Shown piece by piece: positions 51,552-59,098 of a stretch of DNA of 64,000 bases. A model generated the notes under the pieces. The model saw nothing but the letters and a program-made list of their open reading frames with translations, was not told the DNA's origin and did no database searches. The stretch covers positions 51,600 through 115,599 of the forward strand of contig NZ_CALUCS010000006.1 in NCBI RefSeq assembly GCF_943914615.1. Reading direction: 5' to 3'. The translations under genes and the position numbers were made by a program. This stretch comes from an uncultured Corynebacterium sp. Lineage in GTDB: Bacteria; Actinomycetota; Actinomycetes; Mycobacteriales; Mycobacteriaceae. Position 1 is the first letter of the stretch. Each line of letters opens with the position of its first letter.

Positions 51552-51630
51552 CGCCCTCCGCGACCCAGAAAAACTGCAACTGTTCCGGCACTCCCTCTCA
51601 CACAGGCCGGTAATGGGCACTCCGCGTGGC

Positions 51631-51758
51631 CAAATGTCGTTAGAACGAGAATGCGTCGCCGCGACTGGAGCCATGCAAAATCGCGCAAGCCTCTGACCTG
51701 CACATTTAGGTTAAAGAAAACCGGTAGCAATAACGGATTCCCGTTCTAGCGACATTTG
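51631..51758. repeat. Hairpin element B (inverted-repeat module 2)
   Basis: About 24-bp inverted repeat. The left arm starts CAAATGTCGTTAGAACGAGA and the right arm ends GTTCTAGCGACATTTG, with three mismatches in the full arm. The core AAGCCTCTGACCTGCA (51686-51701) sits at nearly the same offset as in element A (54 against 56 bases from the AAATGTCG end). Inner arm sequences differ from element A but still pair with each other. Confidence 0.7.
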
Positions 51759-51921
51759 CACCAGAAACGCTTCCAATGCATGCCCCGAAAACAAGTACCA
51801 TCTGCCCTTACAGTTTCTTTTGTCTACTAATTTCACTCCTGCAACAGCGGCAGAGCCAGCCTGCTAAAGCCACGGTGCAGCCAGCCAGAGCCAGCCAGCC
51901 CCAGCCAGCCAGCCCCAGCCA

Positions 51922-51979
51922 GCCAGAGCCAGCCAGCTAAACCAGCTCCAGCCAGAGCCAGCCAGCTAAACCAGCTCCA
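51922..51979. repeat. CCAG-rich minisatellite with two exact 29-bp units
   Basis: The unit starting GCCAGAGCCAGCCAGCTAAA (51922-51950) is repeated exactly at 51951-51979, within a wider run of CCAG/AGCC tetramers from about 51855 to 52010. It lies directly after the ddl stop codon. It is likely unstable by replication slippage. Confidence 0.85.
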
Positions 51980-52008
51980 GCCACAGCCAGGCAGCAAAGC
52001 AGAACCAG

Positions 52009-53130
52009 CTAGGCCAGGGCGCGGGCGATCAGCGCGCTGACCAGGTCGCCGAAGCTCACGCCGTCAGCGGCGAACATCTTCGGATACATCGAGATCGGCG
52101 TAAACCCAGGCATCGTGTTGATCTCGTTCAGCACGGGCCCGTTTTCCGTCGCAAAGAAGTCCACGCGCGCAATGCCGTCGCACCCCAGCGCGTTGAACGT
52201 GCGAATGGCCAGTTGGCGGATCTCCTTCAAAGTCTCCGCAGGTAGCGGCGCCGGGATGGTGGCGGAGACGGTGGAATCGACATACTTGGCGTCAAAACCA
52301 TAGAACCCTTCGGCACCATCCTCAGTGCCATTCAGCATCGCCGGAACAGAAGACACGATCGAGCCATCCGCGTGCTGCAGCACGCCGCACTCAACCTCGG
52401 CGCCGTGGATCATGGCCTCCACGATCACCTTATTGTCATTGGAAAAAGCCAAATCAATGGCGGCATCGAATTCTTCCCAGCTGTCCACCTTGGAGATGCC
52501 GATGCTGGATCCGCCGCGCGCGGGCTTCACGAACACGGGCAGCCCCAGCCGCTCCTTCTCCTCGGCAGTCAGCTCGCGCGGCTGGGACAGGATCAGCTCC
52601 TCGCCCACCGGGATGCCAGCTTCGCGCGCCAGTCGCTTGGTGAAGTCCTTGTCCATCCCCGCCGCCGAGGCCAGCACACCGTTGCCGACGTACCGCACGC
52701 CAGCCAGATCCAGCACGCCTTGCACGGTGCCGTCCTCGCCGTTCATGCCGTGCAGCACCGGGAAAACAACGTCCACCTGCGCAAAGACTTCGCCTGCCTG
52801 CGGGCCGGTCACGTAGCGCATCTCGCCCGCCGCACCAGAGCCCGCAGAGCCGTCCGTGCCAGCCCCGCCGAACGTCAGCTGCACGTGCACGCCCCCGTCT
52901 TCCACGCGCGGCATGTCCCGCCCGTCGGCGCGCAGCTGCGAGGTGTCGGTCGTCCCGGGCACCCATGCGCCGGCTTCGGTGATCCCCACGGGAACCACCT
53001 CGTAGATCTCCGGGTCCAGGTGTTCAATGACCGCTCCCGCACTGATGCAGGATACGGAGTGCTCGGTCGACTGGCCGCCGTACAGGACGGCGACGGTGGT
53101 GCGTGCGTGCTTCTTGGCTTCGTTACTCAC
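52009..53130 (-). CDS. ddl: D-alanine--D-alanine ligase
   Basis: Joins two D-Ala for peptidoglycan. ATP-grasp features are YGGQSTEHSVSCISA (N-terminal), VFPVLHGMNGEDGTVQG, VFVKPARGGSSIGISKV, EVECGVLQ, GFYGFDAKYVD, ARVDFF and LNEINTMPGFTPISMYP. The YDAKY-like loop (FDAKYVD, preceded by GFYG) fits a D-Ala-D-Ala rather than a D-Lac ligase, so vancomycin sensitivity is expected from this gene. 373 residues, GTG start. The gpsA-ddl pair is conserved. A polar insertion near residues 70-105 is species-specific. Confidence 0.95.
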   Translation of the reverse strand: MSNEAKKHARTTVAVLYGGQSTEHSVSCISAGAVIEHLDPEIYEVVPVGITEAGAWVPGTTDTSQLRADGRDMPRVEDGGVHVQLTFGGAGTDGSAGSGAAGEMRYVTGPQAGEVFAQVDVVFPVLHGMNGEDGTVQGVLDLAGVRYVGNGVLASAAGMDKDFTKRLAREAGIPVGEELILSQPRELTAEEKERLGLPVFVKPARGGSSIGISKVDSWEEFDAAIDLAFSNDNKVIVEAMIHGAEVECGVLQHADGSIVSSVPAMLNGTEDGAEGFYGFDAKYVDSTVSATIPAPLPAETLKEIRQLAIRTFNALGCDGIARVDFFATENGPVLNEINTMPGFTPISMYPKMFAADGVSFGDLVSALIARALA

Positions 53131-53148
53131 GGCTTTTTACCTTAGCCG

Positions 53149-53166
53149 TTTTTATGACGCCACATC
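53149..53166 (+). repeat. Dispersed T-tract/TGACGCC word, copy 12
   Basis: TTTTTATGACGCCACATC in the gap between gpsA and ddl; core at 53155-53161. Confidence 0.5.
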
Positions 53167-53209
53167 CCACCGCCCCGCCCCTTCAACCGAACTGCCAGTT
53201 TGCTTAGTC

Positions 53210-54208
53210 CTACTCGGCCTTCTTGCTGCGCCCGAGCAGTCCCATCATTACCTGCTGCACGTCGGCGCCTTCGTGGCAGACTCCCACGACTGCGTCGGTG
53301 ATGGGCATTTCCACGCCGACTTTCTCCGCCAGTTCGGAGACGGATTGGCTGCTGACCACGCCCTCGGCAACTTGTCCCTTGGTGGACGCGGCGGCCTGCT
53401 CCAGGGTTTCTCCCTTGCCCAGGTGCTCCCCGAAGCGGCGGTTGCGCGACAGCGTAGATGTACAAGTAGCAACGAGGTCTCCCATGCCCGCCAGGCCGCT
53501 GAGGGTGCGTGCGTCGGCGCCGACTTCCAGGGCCAGGCGGGTGGTTTCCGCCAGGCCGCGGGTGATCACGGTGGCGGCGGTGTTGTCGCCGAATCCCATG
53601 CCCGCAGCGATGCCCGCCGCCAGGGCGATGACGTTCTTGCAGGTGCCGGCGATTTCGCAGCCGATGACGTCCGTGTTGGTGTACGGGCGGAAGTACGGCG
53701 CGGCCACGGCCGCCTGGATCAGCTTCGCGCGGTCCATGTCGGTGCAAGCCACCACGGTCGCGGCGGGTTGGCCCTGGGCCACTTCGCGCGCGAGGTTCGG
53801 GCCGGTCAGCACGGCCACGCGCTCGCTGGGCACGTCCGCCACTTCGGAGATCAGCTGGCTCATCCGCAGGCCGCTGGAGTGTTCGATGCCCTTGGCCAGG
53901 CTCACCAGGGAGGCGTCCGGGCCGATGAGGTCCTTCCAGTTCTGCAGGTTTTCGCGCAGCGACTGCGACGGCACTCCCAGCACCACGATCTCTGCGCCGT
54001 TCAGTGCCTCGGCGGGGTCGGTTGTGCCGGTCATCGCGGCCGGTAGTTCGATGTCCCCCAGGTAGGCGCTGTTTCGGTGGTTGTCGCGCACGTCGTCGGC
54101 GACTTCGGCGCGGCGCGCCCAGAGGCGGACCTCGTTACCGGCGTCCGCAAAAACCTTGGCAACCGTCGTGCCCCAGGAGCCTGCGCCCATCACTGCTACT
54201 TGCACCAT
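53210..54208 (-). CDS. gpsA: Glycerol-3-phosphate dehydrogenase [NAD(P)+]
   Basis: Reduces dihydroxyacetone phosphate to sn-glycerol 3-phosphate, the phospholipid backbone. The N-terminal Rossmann motif VAVMGAGSWGTTVAKVFADAGNEV is followed by family segments SLAKGIEHSSGLRMSQLI, VLTGPNLAREVAQGQPAATVV and EIAGTCKNVIALAAGIAAGMGFGDN (catalytic Lys). 332 residues, ATG start (MVQVAVMG). It precedes ddl with a 79-base gap that holds one copy of the dispersed word. Confidence 0.95.
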   Translation of the reverse strand: MVQVAVMGAGSWGTTVAKVFADAGNEVRLWARRAEVADDVRDNHRNSAYLGDIELPAAMTGTTDPAEALNGAEIVVLGVPSQSLRENLQNWKDLIGPDASLVSLAKGIEHSSGLRMSQLISEVADVPSERVAVLTGPNLAREVAQGQPAATVVACTDMDRAKLIQAAVAAPYFRPYTNTDVIGCEIAGTCKNVIALAAGIAAGMGFGDNTAATVITRGLAETTRLALEVGADARTLSGLAGMGDLVATCTSTLSRNRRFGEHLGKGETLEQAAASTKGQVAEGVVSSQSVSELAEKVGVEMPITDAVVGVCHEGADVQQVMMGLLGRSKKAE

Positions 54209-54319
54209 CTGCTTGTCGCCTTCCCGCTTGCACTGCGCTTACTTTTATACGTTTTCTTGTCTGCCTGAGTTCGGTATAACTTTTGGGTTCGTTATACGAT
54301 TGTCGGCAATAGTCTATCG

Positions 54320-54333
54320 AAAGGGATCCCTTT
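54320..54333. promoter_or_regulatory. Perfect 14-bp palindrome before the MutT1-like gene
   Basis: AAAGGGATCCCTTT lies just upstream of the GTG start and includes the likely ribosome site AAGGGA. A hairpin or a bound regulator could therefore affect translation or transcription. Confidence 0.4.
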
Positions 54334-54337
54334 AAAA

Positions 54338-55366
54338 GTGATCACTCACACAGGAACTGGCGATCTTTCTACGTCCCTGGCCATGTCGCGGCACGATCAG
54401 GGGCACGTGACCCGCATCGGATCCCGTCCCAGCGAGGAGTTCGCCCGCCCGACCTTCGCCGCGGGTGCGGTTATTTGGCGCTTTTCTTCGGACGCCGCCG
54501 CCTCCACCCCTAACTCCCCCGAGTCCACGGACGTGGAGATCGCGATCATCCACCGTCCCCGCTACGACGACTGGTCGCTGCCGAAGGGCAAGGTCGACCC
54601 GGGCGAGAATCTGCCGGGTACCGCCATGCGCGAGATCTGGGAGGAGACCGGCTTCAGCGTGCGCCTGGGCTGGGTTTTGGGTTATGTCCACTACCCGGTT
54701 GGTTCGCGCACGAAGGTGGTTTATTACTGGACTGCCCAGCACTTGTCTGGGGAGTTCGAGCCGAATGAGGAGTCCGATGAGCTGCGCTGGGTTTCCCCAG
54801 AAGAGGCCAAGGAGCTGCTGAGCTACGAGGCTGATCTGAAGGTCGTGGACGCTGCCATGGGTGTGCTGAAGCTGGGTTGTGACCGCCGCGTGCTGTACGT
54901 TCGCCACGCGAAGGCGCACGCCCGCGAAGGGTGGGCCGGCGACGATGACCTGCGCCCCTTGAGCAAAAAGGGCCGCCGCCAGGCGGAGCTGTTGGTCTCT
55001 GAGCTGTCGGGCTACCGCCCGGAGACGATTTCTTCGGCCGTGCCGGTGCGTTGCGAGCACACGGCCGCGCCGATTGCTCAGGACCTAGGGTTGGAAGTTA
55101 CTTTTGACGCCAACCTGGGCGATGCCGGGTGGGCTGCCGATTCGGATGCAGCGGTGGATGCATTCCACGCCGCCACGGCCGCGCCTGTGTCCATGGTTGT
55201 TGCCCAGGGCACGGTGATCCCGGGTGTGCTGGCCCGCGTTGCGGGCGAGCACGACGTGGAGATTGAGGATATGCGCGTGAAGAAGTCCAGCACCTGGGTG
55301 CTGCACTTCGCCGGCGACAAGCTGCTGGGGCTGGATTACCTGGCCAGCCCGCTGTCCGTTAAGTAA
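54338..55366 (+). CDS. MutT1-type Nudix/phosphohistidine phosphatase protein
   Basis: A two-domain protein of 342 residues. The N-terminal Nudix domain (about 30-165) carries the box GKVDPGENLPGTAMREIWEETGFSV. The C-terminal histidine-phosphatase (SixA-like) domain (about 180-340) has VLYVRHAKAH with the RH catalytic pair. This fusion matches mycobacterial MutT1, which degrades 8-oxo-GTP, 8-oxo-dGTP and diadenosine polyphosphates. GTG at 54338 is taken as start; a later ATG (MSRHDQGHV, 54383) is possible. It is divergent from gpsA. Confidence 0.88.
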   Translation: MITHTGTGDLSTSLAMSRHDQGHVTRIGSRPSEEFARPTFAAGAVIWRFSSDAAASTPNSPESTDVEIAIIHRPRYDDWSLPKGKVDPGENLPGTAMREIWEETGFSVRLGWVLGYVHYPVGSRTKVVYYWTAQHLSGEFEPNEESDELRWVSPEEAKELLSYEADLKVVDAAMGVLKLGCDRRVLYVRHAKAHAREGWAGDDDLRPLSKKGRRQAELLVSELSGYRPETISSAVPVRCEHTAAPIAQDLGLEVTFDANLGDAGWAADSDAAVDAFHAATAAPVSMVVAQGTVIPGVLARVAGEHDVEIEDMRVKKSSTWVLHFAGDKLLGLDYLASPLSVK

Positions 55367-55369
55367 GCG

Positions 55370-55966
55370 CTAGCTTGCGGGAATCGTGCGCGGCTTGAAG
55401 CTGGCGCGCTGGGATTCGAAGGCCTGGATGGCCTCTTCGTTGCGCAGGGTCAGGCCGATGTCGTCCAGCCCTTCCATCAGGCGCCAGCGGGTGTAGTCGT
55501 CCACATCGAAGCCGAAGGTGTGGGTGCCCAAGGTGACCGTGCGGTCTTCCAGGTTCACGGTGATTTCCGCGCCCGGCTGCTGTTCCAACAGCTTCCAGAT
55601 CAGCTCGATGTCGCTTTGTTCCATCTGGGCGGCCAGCAGGCCGGCCTTGCCCGAGTTGCCGCGGAAGATGTCCGCGAAGCGGGAGGATAGAACCACGCGG
55701 AAGCCGTAATCCATCAGCGCCCAGACGGCGTGCTCACGGGAGGAGCCGGTGCCGAAGTCCGGGCCGGCCACCAGCACGGAGGCGTTCTTGTAGGGCTCCT
55801 GGTTCAGGATGAACTCCGGATCCTTGCGCCAGCCGGCGAACAGGCCGTCCTCGAAGCCGGTGCGGGTCACGCGCTTCAGGTAGACGGCGGGGATGATCTG
55901 GTCGGTGTCGACGTTAGAGCGGTTCAGCGGTGCCGCCACGCCAGTGTGGGTGTTGAACTTTTCCAT
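55370..55966 (-). CDS. leuD: 3-isopropylmalate dehydratase small subunit
   Basis: With LeuC it isomerises 2- to 3-isopropylmalate in leucine synthesis. The swivel domain shows LNRSNVDTDQIIPAVYLKRVTRTGFEDGLF and LVAGPDFGTGSSREHAVWALMDYGFRVV. 198 residues, ATG start. It follows leuC by 27 bases and converges with the MutT1-like gene (3-base gap). Confidence 0.96.
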   Translation of the reverse strand: MEKFNTHTGVAAPLNRSNVDTDQIIPAVYLKRVTRTGFEDGLFAGWRKDPEFILNQEPYKNASVLVAGPDFGTGSSREHAVWALMDYGFRVVLSSRFADIFRGNSGKAGLLAAQMEQSDIELIWKLLEQQPGAEITVNLEDRTVTLGTHTFGFDVDDYTRWRLMEGLDDIGLTLRNEEAIQAFESQRASFKPRTIPAS

Positions 55967-55993
55967 GGTGTTCCCTTCTTTCTAGCGGTCGTT

Positions 55994-57415
55994 TTACAGA
56001 TCCGCCGGGCCTGCAAGGTGGCCCGTCACGGCGGTGGCGGCGGCAACTGGTGGGGAGACCAGGTGCGTGCGCCCGCCCTTGCCCTGACGGCCTTCGAAGT
56101 TTCGGTTGGAGGTGGAGGCCGAACGCTCGCCCGGGGCAAGCTGGTCCGGATTCATGCCTAGGCACATGGAACAACCTGCGGTGCGCCACTCCGCCCCGGC
56201 GTCAATAAAGATCTTGTCTAGCCCCTCTTCTTCCGCTTGCATCTTCACCCGCGTGGAGGAAGGAACAACGATCATGCGTGTGCCGTCGGCAACAGAGCGG
56301 CCCTTGACGACCTCCGCGGCGGCGCGCAGGTCCTCGATGCGAGAGTTGGTGCAGGAGCCGAGGAAGACCGTGTCGATCTTGATGTCGCGCAGCGGGATGC
56401 CGGGCTTGAGGTCCATGTACTCCATGGCGCGCTCGGCGGCGAGGCGGTCATTGTCGTTGGTGAAGTCCTCCAGCTGTGGGATGGATTCTGCCAGCGGCAG
56501 GCCCTGGCCGGGGTTGGTGCCCCAGGTGACGAAGGGGGTCAGTGCGGAGCCGTCGATGTGGACGACGGTATCGAACTGCGCGTCGTCGTCGGTGCGCAGG
56601 GACTTCCAGTACTCCACGGCTGCGTCCCAGTCCTCGCCCTTCGGCGCGTGCGGGCGGCCTTCGAGGTAGTCGAAGGTGGTCTGGTCGGGGGCGATCATGC
56701 CCGCGCGGGCGCCGGCCTCGATGGACATGTTGCACATGGTCATGCGGGCTTCCATAGACAGCTTCTCGATGGCCTCGCCCCGGTATTCGATGATGTGCCC
56801 CTGGCCGCCGCCGGTGCCGATCTTGGCGATGATGGCCAGGATCAGGTCCTTGGAGGCCACGCCCGGCTGCAGTTCGCCGGAAACCTCAATGGCCATAGTC
56901 TTGAAGGGCTTCAGCGGCAGGGTCTGGGTGGCCAGCACGTGCTCGACCTCGCTGGTGCCGATGCCCATGGCGATGGAGCCGAAGGCGCCGTGGGTGGAGG
57001 TGTGCGAGTCGCCGCAGACGACGGTCATGCCGGGCTGGGTCAGGCCCAGCTGGGGGCCAACAGTGTGGACGATGCCCTGTTCGATGTCGCCCATGGAGTG
57101 CAGGCGAATGCCGAACTCTTTGGCGTTGTCGCGCAAGGTGGACACCTGCAGTCGGCTGGTGGGCTCCTGGATTTCCTGCAGGTCGCCGGTCTTCACGCCA
57201 ATGGTGGGGACGTTGTGATCCTCGGTGGCAATGGTCAGGTCCGGGCGGCGGACTTTGCGGCCGGCCTGGCGCAGCCCGTCGAATGCCTGGGGCGAGGTGA
57301 CCTCGTGCACCAGGTGCAGGTCGATGTACAGCAGGTCGGGGCCGCCGTTTTCTCCGGCTGCAACGATGTGGTCGCGCCAGACTTTTTCCGCGAGGGTTAG
57401 GGGTTGGTTCGTCAC
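55994..57415 (-). CDS. leuC: 3-isopropylmalate dehydratase large subunit
   Basis: Aconitase-family subunit with a [4Fe-4S] cluster. The cluster cysteines are in FLGSCTNSRIEDLRAA and AGCSMCLGMNPDQLAPGERSASTSNRNFEGRQGKGGRTHLVSP. The start is GTG at 57413-57415 (VTNQPLTLAEKVW) behind a clear GAGGAGAG ribosome site, giving 473 residues. The frame to 57448 has no such support. It diverges from the IclR-type regulator, with a likely operator between them. Confidence 0.96.
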   Translation of the reverse strand: MTNQPLTLAEKVWRDHIVAAGENGGPDLLYIDLHLVHEVTSPQAFDGLRQAGRKVRRPDLTIATEDHNVPTIGVKTGDLQEIQEPTSRLQVSTLRDNAKEFGIRLHSMGDIEQGIVHTVGPQLGLTQPGMTVVCGDSHTSTHGAFGSIAMGIGTSEVEHVLATQTLPLKPFKTMAIEVSGELQPGVASKDLILAIIAKIGTGGGQGHIIEYRGEAIEKLSMEARMTMCNMSIEAGARAGMIAPDQTTFDYLEGRPHAPKGEDWDAAVEYWKSLRTDDDAQFDTVVHIDGSALTPFVTWGTNPGQGLPLAESIPQLEDFTNDNDRLAAERAMEYMDLKPGIPLRDIKIDTVFLGSCTNSRIEDLRAAAEVVKGRSVADGTRMIVVPSSTRVKMQAEEEGLDKIFIDAGAEWRTAGCSMCLGMNPDQLAPGERSASTSNRNFEGRQGKGGRTHLVSPPVAAATAVTGHLAGPADL

Positions 57416-57434
57416 GGTCTCTCCTCTGTGTCCG

Positions 57435-57464
57435 CTATACAGTTCCACTGGATGGAATGTATAG
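57435..57464. promoter_or_regulatory. Inverted repeat in the leuC/regulator divergent promoter
   Basis: CTATACAGTTCCA (57435-57447) and TGGAATGTATAG (57453-57464) form an inverted repeat broken by one extra base. It lies between leuCD and the IclR-type gene and fits an operator for that regulator. Confidence 0.6.
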
Positions 57465-57473
57465 TATCAAATC

Positions 57474-58208
57474 ATGGGACACAATACGGAAATTCCCGCA
57501 ACGAGCGGCATTCAAGTTTTGGACCGAGCGATCTTCATTCTAACGGTCATCGCAGCAGAACCTCGCAACCTTTCCGATCTGTGCGCCATCACCGGCTTGC
57601 CACGCGCCACGGCGCACCGTATCGCCGTGGCACTGGAGAAGCACCGGCTGATCGAGCGCGGGGTGGACGGAGCGTGGGTCACTGGACCCGCCCTGTCCGA
57701 GATGGCGCCGTCTACCTCTTCTCGTCTTGAGGACGCCGCAGAATTCATCCTGCCTGACCTCATGGCAAAGACCGGCGAGTCCGTGCAGCTATACCGCCTC
57801 TCCGGGATGGAGCGCGTGTGCATCGCCAACGCCGAGCCCGCCACCGGCCTGCGGGATACGGTGCCGGTGGGCCATCGGATGACGTTGACCGCGGGCTCCG
57901 CGGCCAAGCTGCTGGTTGCCTATGCGCCAGAAGCGTTCCAGAACCAGGTGCTGCCGGATGCCGCGTACACGCGCGAGGACTTGGAGAAGATCGCCGCCGA
58001 GGGGATCGCGGAATCCTCCGCCGAGCGCGACCCTTCCCTAGCTTCGGCCTCCGTACCGGTCTACGGGGCGGACGCGCAGAACCGCACCGTAATCGCCTGC
58101 CTATCCATTTCTGGCCCCGTGGCCCGCATGGGCGAGCACCCGGCAGAGAAGTTCGGCGCGGACTTGAAGGAATCCGCCCGCCAGCTGGAGAACCTGCTGC
58201 GGAAGTAG
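57474..58208 (+). CDS. ltbR: IclR-family regulator of leuCD (LtbR-like)
   Basis: A 244-residue IclR-type repressor. The winged helix-turn-helix (about residues 10-65) reads VLDRAIFILTVIAAEPRNLSDLCAITGLPRATAHRIAVALEKHRLIER. The effector domain includes VGHRMTLTAGSAAKLLVAYAPEAF. Divergent placement from leuCD is the same as LtbR of C. glutamicum, which represses leuB and leuCD, so that function is inferred. ATG at 57474, ten bases after the inverted repeat. Confidence 0.87.
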   Translation: MGHNTEIPATSGIQVLDRAIFILTVIAAEPRNLSDLCAITGLPRATAHRIAVALEKHRLIERGVDGAWVTGPALSEMAPSTSSRLEDAAEFILPDLMAKTGESVQLYRLSGMERVCIANAEPATGLRDTVPVGHRMTLTAGSAAKLLVAYAPEAFQNQVLPDAAYTREDLEKIAAEGIAESSAERDPSLASASVPVYGADAQNRTVIACLSISGPVARMGEHPAEKFGADLKESARQLENLLRK

Positions 58209-58262
58209 CGAAAAAATTTTTAGAGACACAATACCGCACAGCCCCTTAGGAGAATCACAACC

Positions 58263-58691
58263 ATGACCAGCGAAAACCCCGCAAGCCAGAATCCGGCTAC
58301 CGACGACAAGCGCTTTGAGGCGGGCATCCAGGTCCGCCGGGAAGTAATGGGTGACGCATTCGTGGATGCCGCCCTAGAGCGCAACGCCGGTTCGGATGGT
58401 GAGGCGCTGCAGAAGCATGTCACCGAGACCGTCTGGGGTTCCGTGTGGACCCGCGACGGCCTGGCCCGCCGCGACCGCAGCCTACTGAACATCGGCATGC
58501 TGGTGGCGCTGCGCGCGACCGAGGAACTGCGCGGGCACGTCCGCGGCGCGCTGGAGAACGGCCTGACGCGCACGGAGATCACGGAGGCGATCATCCACGC
58601 TTCCGGCTACTGCGGCGCACCCGCTGCCCTGTCGGCGATGAAGGTGGCCCAGGAGGTTCTGGTCGCAGAGCTCGGCCCGCTGGAAGATTAG
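58263..58691 (+). CDS. Carboxymuconolactone decarboxylase-family protein (PcaC-like)
   Basis: A 142-residue protein very like 4-carboxymuconolactone decarboxylase. The core is RFEAGIQVRREVMGDAFVDAAL, followed by VWGSVWTRDGLARRDRSLLNIGMLVALRATEELRGHVRGALENGLTRTEI and HASGYCGAPAALSAMKVA. No other protocatechuate-pathway gene lies in the window, so either the rest of the pathway is elsewhere or the protein has another role in this superfamily. AGGAG lies ten bases before the ATG. It overlaps the next, convergent gene by four bases. Confidence 0.8.
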   Translation: MTSENPASQNPATDDKRFEAGIQVRREVMGDAFVDAALERNAGSDGEALQKHVTETVWGSVWTRDGLARRDRSLLNIGMLVALRATEELRGHVRGALENGLTRTEITEAIIHASGYCGAPAALSAMKVAQEVLVAELGPLED

Positions 58692-59053
58692 GTTCGCGGC
58701 AGCTCGCGCCACTCCACGGTCAACTCGCTAGCACCGGGGGTTTCGCCGCGCTCGGCACGGGCCACTCGATCGGCAAGGAACTCGTAGAGGTTCTGCGTGC
58801 CGTCCTCGATTCCGTCGGCCACGTCCTCGCCGGCGGAGGTGATGTCCACAAGCGCCGGGCCAGTCGTGTCGTCGGGGTTGACCAGTTCGGCGCCCCAGCC
58901 TCCCTCACCCCGCCGGCCGTCCTCATCCGCAGAGAGGGTACAGAGCCAGGCTTCGGCTGAAGAGTGGGCGTCATTACCAAAAAGTGCGGCGCGAACAGTA
59001 GCGGGCGTGCCGTCGTTGCCGGGTGGGGTGCCCCAGAGCCAGTCCAGGTTCAC
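58688..59053 (-). CDS. Small protein of unknown function
   Basis: A 121-residue protein beginning VNLDWLWGTPPGNDGTPATVRAALFGNDAHSSAE, ending in acidic and hydrophilic sequence. I do not recognise a family. The GTG at 59053 is the only ordinary start close to the conserved-looking WLWGTPPG. However, an AAAGGAG site lies six bases before an ATT at 59071 in the same frame, so ATT may be used (127 residues). It lies divergently from the DUF1707 gene. The mid-gene sequence holds a weak copy of the dispersed word. Confidence 0.6.
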   Translation of the reverse strand: MNLDWLWGTPPGNDGTPATVRAALFGNDAHSSAEAWLCTLSADEDGRRGEGGWGAELVNPDDTTGPALVDITSAGEDVADGIEDGTQNLYEFLADRVARAERGETPGASELTVEWRELPRT

Positions 59054-59098
59054 GCGATATGGGGAGAGAATGGGGAACTCCTTTAGTAGGGTAAAACC

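Larger units (their letters stand above)
51209..52008. other. 800-bp non-coding region downstream of the DUF3515 gene
   Basis: No credible gene. In order it holds a C/T-rich low-complexity stretch (51,209-51,420), two related hairpin elements (51,423-51,551 and 51,631-51,758), an A/T-rich gap, and a CCAG-type minisatellite up to the ddl stop. See separate entries. Confidence 0.7.

Noticed and set aside
51036..51730. Open frames across the non-coding region with the hairpin elements
   Set aside because: They overlap the DUF3515 gene or cover inverted repeats, have odd Trp/Cys-rich composition and no ribosome sites.
51423..51758. The hairpin pair as a retron msr-msd
   Set aside because: No reverse transcriptase gene lies near, and two tandem modules with shared ends do not match a retron layout.
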